Below the pieces are notes generated by a model that ran no database searches, was not told the origin of the DNA, and worked only from the letters and a program-made list of their open reading frames with translations. From positions 81,206,623 to 81,270,622 of the forward strand of contig OX104114.1 in NCBI GenBank assembly GCA_944474755.1: DNA of 64,000 nt. Direction: 5' to 3'. A program made the translations under genes and the position numbers. This stretch comes from Limnoperna fortunei (lineage: Eukaryota > Mollusca > Bivalvia > Mytilida > Modiolidae). Positions 56,306 through 64,000 of this stretch are shown here, piece by piece (the first letter of the stretch is position 1; the number at the start of each line of letters is the position of its first letter).

Positions 56306-58321
56306 TCCTTCTTCTGTCTGATGTCCTGTGTAATGACAATTTGTTTTGTATTACAGTACCAAAAAATCTTGTTACATCATTTGACCATCCAAATATGTAG
56401 TGAACTGTAATGACCAAGAACTTTCTTCACTTGCTCATTGTTGGCCAAAAAAAGTTAACACCAGAAAGAAAGAAGTGACCTCATTTGACCTTTCATATTG
56501 TTGGACTATCTTGCTTATCTACCCTTGAGCCCTCCCCCTTCACCCTCCACTGTGGTGTCCTCTTACCTGTCACCCTCCAGAAACCATTTATTAAAATAAT
56601 CTTATATTAGTTAGTTTGCTCTAGCATCTATGGGTACATATTGGTCTATTGTTTTGGTTTTGAGGTCAACTGGTACTTGGTTAGACCTTCAGGTTGTGGT
56701 TAACCATTTCCTAACATTGTATGAAGGTTTTTAAATCGTTGCCGAGTATCTATAAGATAAACATCAGTTTTATTGTTCTGGTCAAATCAAGGGATTATAG
56801 TTATAATATTCTGTGGTTTGACCCAGTCATTCCAAATAGAATTAATGCATGTGAAAATGTTTTCTCCTGTTGGGTATACATGAATATTATTTGAAAGCTT
56901 TAGTAAAATTTGAAATTTATGTAAATTGAAAAGAATTTCTTTGAAAAAGGCACCCATCTGTTTGTGGTCAAAACAGTCGCACAAAAATGCTCTTGAAAAT
57001 TAAGTTCACTTTTTCATTTTTGAATTTTACAAATATACATATTTACATATACATATATTTGGGTTTAAGAACACTACGTTGTGATATTTAAATATTTTTC
57101 TTTGGTTTAATGTGAAATATTCCTACATTTTGCTTCTTGTTGTAAATTAAAAATAAAAGGATTTATATTTATAAACAAATTATATAATATATTTATTATA
57201 GTTTGTATTTTTTTAATGTATACATGTACTTGATCATGTTCAGTTTCTCCTGTTGTCCAGGATCTATAAACAAGGTAGTCTTGTAATAGTTACGTTTACC
57301 ATCATTGGGTGCATATTGGTCTATTGTAAATTATTCCTATAAAAATTCGTCATCATAAACTCAAGGCAAAAAAAAACAAGATTAATATTCTTAAAAATTT
57401 AAGTTTTTTTTCAGCTTTGACATTTTAACAGTTGGACATGCTGTGGATGAAATCGTGCTGTATAAGATAGTAAGTTATATTTTTTTCAATATTTTGTTTT
57501 GTGTTTGTATCTTTTATGTCTGTTTGCTGGGGCTATTTATAATTGGTAAATTATGACAACGCAGCAGAATAGCATTTTTATCACTGGAAAATGCCTAAAT
57601 TGTTGTTTCATAAGCCACCAGTGTGTGCAGCACTAACTGACATAAAGTAGATCTCTTACCACATTTTTTAGCTTAAATAGGCTGTCATGTTACCCAACAA
57701 AACAAATTTAGAGAACTTATAAGTTAATGGAATAATGTAATTGTTGGTGAAAATATTGTACACAATAATAGCAGACGGAAAAATACCCCTGAAAAAGTTT
57801 TTAAAAATTTTTTAAAGATGACTTATCAATTTTGTTCTACAACTTACATTGTGCATTCAGAGGTACAATACAGATAGAATGATTTTCAGCTATTCTCTGA
57901 CTAAAGTTGAAAAAGGATAACTCTGGCACAACTTAGGAAGAATATAGCAGTGAAATCCTGTGAATTTCTAAGAAGAAGATTCAAGGGGGATAATTAAACT
58001 ATCTCATTAATACCCTCTTTGGAGTGGTCAGTAAACCTGCACGTTTGGTTGGTCAGAGGTGAAGACTGCGATGTGCAAGAAGACAATCAGAATACTGTGT
58101 AATCCCAACATAAGACTGGTCAATGGGGCTCTATGTAATGCATTTTTAGTTGGATAGAGGCCAAGATTGGAATGACATCAGAGGTGATATTATATGAGGA
58201 GTATCAACATTGTAGTGTGTGGTTGGTGGAGCTGTTTGAAATGTTTTGGTTGGTCAAGGGAGACAATCAACTTAAAAGACGGTATACAGGTATGTATATA
58301 TTAGATTAAGTACACATTATT
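56306..58321. other. AT-rich DNA with one exon candidate
   Basis: About 2 kb with no repeat match. The candidate exon at 57415-57469 is listed separately. Confidence 0.4.
57415..57469 (+). other. Candidate internal exon, 55 nt
   Basis: A TTTTTTTTCAG acceptor ends at 57414 and a GTAAGT donor starts at 57470. Of the three frames, the one starting after one base is open and reads FDILTVGHAVDEIVLYKI. It could be a short coding exon of an unidentified host gene. A similar TVGH-x-V peptide follows an acceptor at 3451. No family recognised; a single short exon cannot be confirmed by eye. Confidence 0.25.
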
Positions 58322-58377
58322 TTGATTAAACCTAATGTGAATTCTGTGTTGTATGTCAGCGTGGGCTATAATTCCCC

Positions 58378-58397
58378 ACCCCCCCCCCCCCCCCCCC
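58378..58397. repeat. Poly-C tract
   Basis: An uninterrupted run of about 20 C directly before a T-run and the 5' cap of the next HINE-like element. Confidence 0.85.
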
Positions 58398-58402
58398 TTT
58401 TT

Positions 58403-60120
58403 AGCTCACCTGACCCGAAGGGTCATGTGAGCTATTGCCGTCACTTGGCGTCCGTCGTCCATCTTTGTCCATTGTCTGTCCGTTCAACTTTTCAAAAATC
58501 TTCTTCTCTGAAACCACTTGACAGAATGCAACCAAACTGGGTATGGTTGTTGCTTAGCATGTCCTTTACCAAACTATCATTTTGATTTTTAATTCGTAAA
58601 AAACATGGCCGCCATGGCTAAAAATAGTACAGGGGGTCAAAATACAGTTTTTGGCTAATGCTCAAAAAGTATTACAGGTACAGGAAAACCGAAGAGACCT
58701 ACCATCTTCAGCATCAAAAGCTCTACAAAATCACTCCATTGGGTCAAAGTTGTATGACGACTCCTTGTAGGAGTTATTGCCCTTTAATTGTCGAAATTGA
58801 TGATTTTTGCCATTTTTGCCTCAAAATCTTGAAAATTATTAGAACTAGAGAACAAGTTAGCATTGTTTTATTGTTCTGCTCTATGAGAGCTACAAAAATG
58901 GCTTAAGGGTCAAGATTGTCTGATAAACCGCTTAAGAGTTATTCCCCTTGAACTGTTTTAATTGAGTTTTAAAAATCTTCTCCTCTGAAACCACTGAAAA
59001 TACTGCTTTGAAACTTTGTACACATTATCAGTCAAATGTCTTCAATCAAGTTTGCACAAACCATGGCCGAAGATTAACCAACATGGCTGCCATGGCTAAA
59101 ATAGAACGGGGGGGGGGGGGGGGGGGGGGGGGGGCAAAATACAGTTTTTGGCTTATATTTCGAAAAGTATGACAGATACAGGCAAACTGGAGAGACATGC
59201 CTTCATCAGCATCGAAAGCTCTACAAAACACTCCATTGTGTCGAAGTTGTATGATGACTACTTGTAGGAGTTATTGCCCTTTAATTGCCGAAATTGATTA
59301 TTTTTGCCATTTTTGCCACAAAATCTTGAAAATTACTACAACTAGAGAAAAAGTTAGCATTGCTTAATTGTTTTAACACACAATAGAACAGTTACTTAAG
59401 TACAAGCCACCAAACAACTAGTGACATAGGTGACTGAGTCACTCCGTCGACTCGGGGTAGTTATGATAGTTAAGTCAATATTATATTTTTAGATCACCTG
59501 CAGACAAATCATTTTTTTGCCTGAGTAGTTGAGACCCATGGTCTGGTGTTATTTGTAACCAAAAATCTTTCATGTCATTTCATTTCTCGGCTTCTACTGA
59601 TGGGATTGATTCCACATTTGATATACATGTATAGCTTCACCATGATGAGTTGTAACATAACCTGCCTCGCCTTTCCAAATAAATGGCTACCTCTGTTTTC
59701 CAACCTGACTTGGACATTTTTATACCCAATTCAACAAAATGCAAACAGTATAACAGTATGTTTTTGACTGAACCATCCATCTGTGATATAAGTTTCTGGA
59801 AGTAACTCCTCTGAAACTACTACACAAAATTTAACAATACTTGCAACAAAAAAAGTACACCATATGAAGTGCATATTAGATCTGCCAATTTTTGTAACAA
59901 ATATGGTCCTTTCGACTTAGAAATTTACCTAAAATCCTGATAAACTTTCTGACATGTGCACTTGTACCTTAATTTCACATTTGATCACAATGAGTTTTGA
60001 ACCTTTCCATAACAAAACTAAATGCTTTAATGTCCGTTTCTTTCTTTACATTAGATTTACAACTGGTAGTATCTTTCCTTAAATAACAGGTGAGCGATAC
60101 AGGCTCCTGGGAGCCTCTAG
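58403..60120 (+). mobile_element. HINE-like element, type 1
   Basis: 5' cap AGCTCACCTGACCCGAAGGG with hairpin, short GTCCGTCGTCC microsatellite, two core units (GAAACCACTTGACAGAATGC and GAAACCACTGAAAATACTGC) and a G27 tract at 59108-59134. After about 59390 the sequence diverges from other type 1 copies, but the 3' cap is standard: CAGGTGAGCGATACAGGCTC, hairpin AGGCTCCTGGGAGCCT, CTAG at 60117-60120. The 87- and 82-codon frames inside are shadows of the repeat. Confidence 0.82.
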
Positions 60121-60130
60121 TTGTTATTGG

Positions 60131-60187
60131 TCGCAGATCTAACGACATCAGTAATGACCTGTAATGGGATGTTGTTAGATCTACATG
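60131..60187. repeat. Hairpin, 17-bp arms
   Basis: GCAGATCTAACGACATC and GATGTTGTTAGATCTAC pair with two mismatches around a ~20-nt loop, just downstream of the HINE-like terminus. Followed at 60202 by a GGGGGAGCAAGTGGAAGATT half-site shared with 31905. Confidence 0.6.
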
Positions 60188-60239
60188 CAGCAAGTATAGT
60201 AGGGGGAGCAAGTGGAAGATTTATTTTTTAACTAGATTA

Positions 60240-61204
60240 GTCCTCTCTACCTAGATAATAGTTTATTGTGGTTGTAGTACGAGTTCATATACCACAAGGC
60301 TTGATTTTAGACAGCGGGTGCACTCAACTTGAAGCTGATGTTTTTAAATTGTACCCATGTGTTGATCCAGTTACCTATTATATAAATGTTGGCAATTCTT
60401 GTTGGGTACTATGACAATCAAATTGGTCACATGACTGCAGGTTAAGCCACATTAAAACTGTGCAAACAAACAATATGATGTTTTGATCAATGTACTTGAA
60501 AGAAAATCATTATTTTATTTTTTCTTTGAAATAAATTCATATTGCAAAATAATGACATAATGTACTTTACAACATAAATAAAAAATAATTGATATTTAAG
60601 TCCAATTATCACGGCAACAGCTGCCATTTTAAAATAAAAGTTTAGGTTGGAATTTGTGACATCTGTTTTATCTATTTAAAATATAAGATAAGATAAACAC
60701 ATGTAAAACTTGCATATAAAAGAAAAAAAGTTTCCTGTAATTCTGATTCTCATGGCTAAGGTCTAGTGATTTAGTTGTGAAATAAATATGAAATCTGGAG
60801 CATTATTTATGTCTGCTTTGATCTGTAGAGGTAATATGGAGGTGTTGGCCATTTGTTTTTGATTGGCCTAGAATATGATAATAAACTATAATGGCCTAGT
60901 GAAGTGTACCAGATCAACCCTTAATTTTGTATATGACAGCTAAGCAAAGAAATACATTTAAAGTTTGAAACCAATTTTGAAAAATATCTTATCATGGCAT
61001 GCAGGATGATGACCCCTGCTTACCATCAAAGGATTTTTTTAAAGTATAAAAAATGAAAATAAATTTTTTAAATGTTTCTTTGAGGACCTTATGCATGTAC
61101 ATAGATACATTAGTAATAATGCCAAGTTGTGTTAATCTCTACTGTTTTTCAATACATGTAAAGTGTTCTTGTTTCAAATAAATATAGCTGAAATATTGCT
61201 GCCT
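60240..61204. other. AT-rich DNA; faint SINE remnant
   Basis: CGGGTGCACTCAACTTGAAG (60319) and GGTTAAGCCACATTAAAACT followed by CAAACAAACAA (60440-60475) may be an old SINE. Nothing else. Confidence 0.3.
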
Positions 61205-61338
61205 CAGAATTGCCACAAGTCCATTTGATTTTTTTTGCTATTGGAGAGATGCTATCCACTTCATAGTAAGTGAAATGTTAATAATTAAGATGTATTGTTC
61301 TTATAGCAAAAAAATGCAAAGAGATGTGTGGCAATTCT
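61205..61338. mobile_element. Small palindromic MITE, ~134 bp
   Basis: AGAATTGCCACAAGTCCATT and its near complement (GTGTGGCAATTCT) bound it; inverted arms are about 35 bp including TTTTTTGCTAT/ATAGCAAAAAA. A related inverted pair occurs at 45350-45500. Confidence 0.6.
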
Positions 61339-61339
61339 A

Positions 61340-63129
61340 ATTGCTTACTAGACATTCTCCAGTCAATGGATCCATTGATAACTGTCTGTTTTCTGCCTAT
61401 CTGTCAATATCTTTAGACTCCAAGTTAAGTTTAGAGGTATTATTTGTTTTCCTGTCTGACCCATGATTTGTAATACAAAATATAATTCAGTTGTTTGACA
61501 TGCTATTTTGTCTAATTTTTAATATGTGTACTTGCATTATAATTTTATATTTTTTCTATGTGGGGAGGACCCCTTCTATAGGTATATTTGACCATTAAAT
61601 AAATAAAATACTTATATTAACACAAAAAAAAATTCCCATAACTACATAGACAATTAGACATTTGTTTGTACTAGTCAATAATTTTATAGTATTTAATCCA
61701 GGGTTTTTAGAACAGGTATAATATACTGTCATTGAGTTATTTATAGATTAACGGGTGGTTGTAGTACTCATGATATAAATAATATTTAATAACAGGAATG
61801 ACATTCCACTGGTTTATAAATAACACACATGCAATGGTAGGTAGATGTGCTACCTTTGTGGTCTGGTATTAATTTTCCCCATTTGTAACCCCATCTGTTA
61901 CAACACCACAGGTGATAATATGATTGGATAAGCAGTAGAATTTTCTCACCATACAAATTTCTTGTACAGTTGGTTTTTGAATTTTCTTCAATGGCTCAGT
62001 AAAAACATTAAAAATATGAAATATGAGTGGATTGAGATTTTATGGAATTGTCAATAATTTTGGAATTTGTAATATTTTTGCAGGTAAGTGTGTATTAGCC
62101 AGTTTTCTTGAAATGTGCCAAATATTTGATTTTTAAATGCACTAGAAAGGTTATTGCAGTATGGTGCTTTCACGTGGGTGCTTTTAAGTGCAATTTAATT
62201 AAATGTTGCATTTTACCTTATTTTTTATATTCATTAATTACAGGTGGTAACATAATGCAGACATGTATTTGAATGCTTCTGTCTTATTGTAGGAATATAA
62301 ATACATAAATACACTGTGATTTTGTTGCACATATGTGTTGAAATGTACAAATCTTAAACTATTTTTATTAGAAATATTGTTGTCAAAAATATAAAAAATT
62401 ATTTCCCCAAACATATTATTGTCATATTACCATTATAAACATTGTTTACATTGATAGTATCCAAATTTCATTCCATCATCAAATACATTTTTTTACACTT
62501 AAAAAAAATGTTATTTCAAAGTTTTTTTCAATATATTTTTCCACAAATATTTTATGAAAACTTGTAGAACATGACATTGTTAACTTGACCCCTTTCAGTA
62601 TTTGTGAAGTATTATGTACCTAATCTGTTAACTTCAGATCCTTGTGTGCTGTAGATAATTTAACAGTTTATAAATCTGATATGAATTCTAATAAATGAAA
62701 ATTTAAATACACCGGAAACATCTATTCCTTTTTAAAAACCTTTTAAATAAAACGCAGTGTGCCTACCACCTGGGTACATTACATTATTCAAACCAAAAAT
62801 AGCAATATTTACATTTGATTTACGAAGCGTTAGTAGTTATGATTATGTCAACAACACAGAAGTACCCATTTCCTGCTCAGATTATAATGACACCACACTC
62901 CAATGTTACCGTAAGGGTCATTACAGATATCGTCTTTGATATTTTCAAATTTATATTCAAATGTTATTGGATAATTCAAAGGATACCAATCTGAATAAAA
63001 CACTTCAAACAAGATAGAGAATATATAGAAGTTATCTTGGTACATAATTTAATTCTGTAATACATTTTATCTTCAATCCCTTGTTAACAGTACGTCCTAA
63101 TTAAAACATACTTTATAGTTGGTTATTTG
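61340..63129. other. AT-rich DNA, nothing recognised
   Basis: About 1.8 kb without supported features. Confidence 0.4.
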
Positions 63130-63425
63130 GTCTAGAACTAATCTTTCTGACTATTGGGTCTTGAGTTCATGGACTTGCTTACTGTTAGGTCATGAGTTCT
63201 GAGACTTGATGACTATTAGGTCATGAGTTAATGGACTTGCTATTAGGTCATGAGTTTAGGGACTTGCTGACTGTTAGGTCATGAGTTCATGGATTGCCAA
63301 CTGTCTGGTCATGAGTTCTTGCTGATTATTAGGTCATGAGTTCATAGTCTTGCTTACTATTAGGTCATGAATTAATGCCAACTGTCTAGTCATGAGTTCA
63401 TGGATTTGCTGCCTGTTATTACAGA
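63130..63425. repeat. Imperfect ~26-37 bp repeats, 8-9 copies
   Basis: TTAGGTCATGAGTTCATGGA plus CTTGCTTACTG and variants recur with uneven spacing. The array is old and diverged. Confidence 0.75.
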
Positions 63426-64000
63426 TAATTGGCATTGTGTTTTTAACTAACAAACTTCTCTTTTGGAGTGTTGTCGGGTTATGGTAATGTCATTGAAGAG
63501 TGCCACCTTCTTCCACACTAAAGGCTTGTTTTTGGAAAATAGTAAGCACACTGTAGCAACTTTGCTAAGGGTAGTAATAAATGTCCGCTTCTTGTAATGT
63601 CCCATTTCCTCAATAGCTATATTGTCTATTTATATGCTTGCTGGAGATTGATCAAACATTTGATCAATCAATATAAATTCATACAAGTTTACAGTGCATC
63701 CCTACTAGGTTTACTAATAAATATACATACTTTGGAAACAATATGGTTTCAGAATGTATCAGTACAGGAACAAGCAGTATGAGGGATAAGCCATCCCAGA
63801 TTGTGTTGCCTTACAACCAAAGATAATGCTGTAATTTCTGAAATGATATGTGTTACAAATACAAGTTGTATTTAAAAAAAAATTGTACCGAATTTATTTC
63901 AGTGATTTTATCAATCCAATTATTTTAAGTTGTCTGGCAAAGAGATATTGCTGTATTCTGTGGACTAGAAGGACTGTTTTCTTTATAGGCAACAATGGGA
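63426..64000. other. AT-rich DNA, nothing recognised
   Basis: No supported feature to the end of the window. Confidence 0.4.

Noticed and set aside
62905..62925. CCGTAAGGG motif resembling the end of the 26634-29270 element
   Set aside because: Only about ten bases match; there is no AAGTATACTT array nearby and no partner end.

Overview
The window looks like AT-rich nuclear DNA from a bivalve mollusc. The call rests on the repeats: dispersed elements starting AGCTCACCTG, with a GTCGTC microsatellite and a terminal hairpin; a tRNA-derived SINE with intact A and B boxes and a CAAA-rich tail; a second hairpin-capped family starting with a CCCCC/GGGGG stem; and frequent TACATGTA words. A scallop- or oyster-like species is plausible, but the species cannot be fixed from the sequence alone. 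I found no convincing protein-coding gene, no real tRNA or rRNA gene and no bacterial-type structure. Open frames are short (longest 147 codons) and the longer ones fall in repeats. The window is best read as an intergenic region or long intron filled with nested mobile elements.

Layout. 1-8200: mostly featureless AT-rich DNA with four inverted-repeat structures (a MULE-like MITE at 905-1320, a long hairpin at 1998-2129, a perfect 36-bp palindrome at 4929-4964, a palindromic MITE at 6622-7109), one SINE, and a miRNA-sized hairpin at 7970-8041. 8207-12900: three Helentron-like (HINE / 'pearl'-type) elements, one CCCCC-stem element and two SINEs. 13983-35965 is the centrepiece. A host segment is present twice (unit 1: 13983-15364 plus 30376-31041; unit 2: 31333-32894 plus 35728-35965). 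Unit 1 is split by a 15,011-bp element (15365-30375) with about 1-kb inverted terminal arms that begin CACTAC and a TTG target duplication, the signature of the CACTA/EnSpm superfamily. Unit 2 keeps the empty site. Unit 2 is itself split by a 2,833-bp TA-flanked element (32895-35727) whose empty site survives in unit 1. The two copies therefore date and delimit each other's insertions.

Inside the CACTA-type element are three HINE-like copies, a SINE, a hAT-like element (20451-21294) and another TA-flanked element (26634-29270) with large arrays of AAGTATACTT near both ends, which in turn carries a CCCCC-stem element. No transposase remnant was recognised, so all of these look non-autonomous.

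35966-64000: more SINEs (one with its A-box head amplified five times, one interrupted by a 316-bp MITE, one inverted pair), several tandem arrays (49, 47, 45, 38 and 56 bp), a 2.9-kb satellite-like array of about 32 units of 89-91 bp with internal block duplication, a decayed HINE whose 3' cap is repeated five times, and a further HINE at 58403-60120. The only hint of host coding sequence is two weak exon candidates (near 3452 and 57415) that share a TVGH-x-V motif in the same phase.
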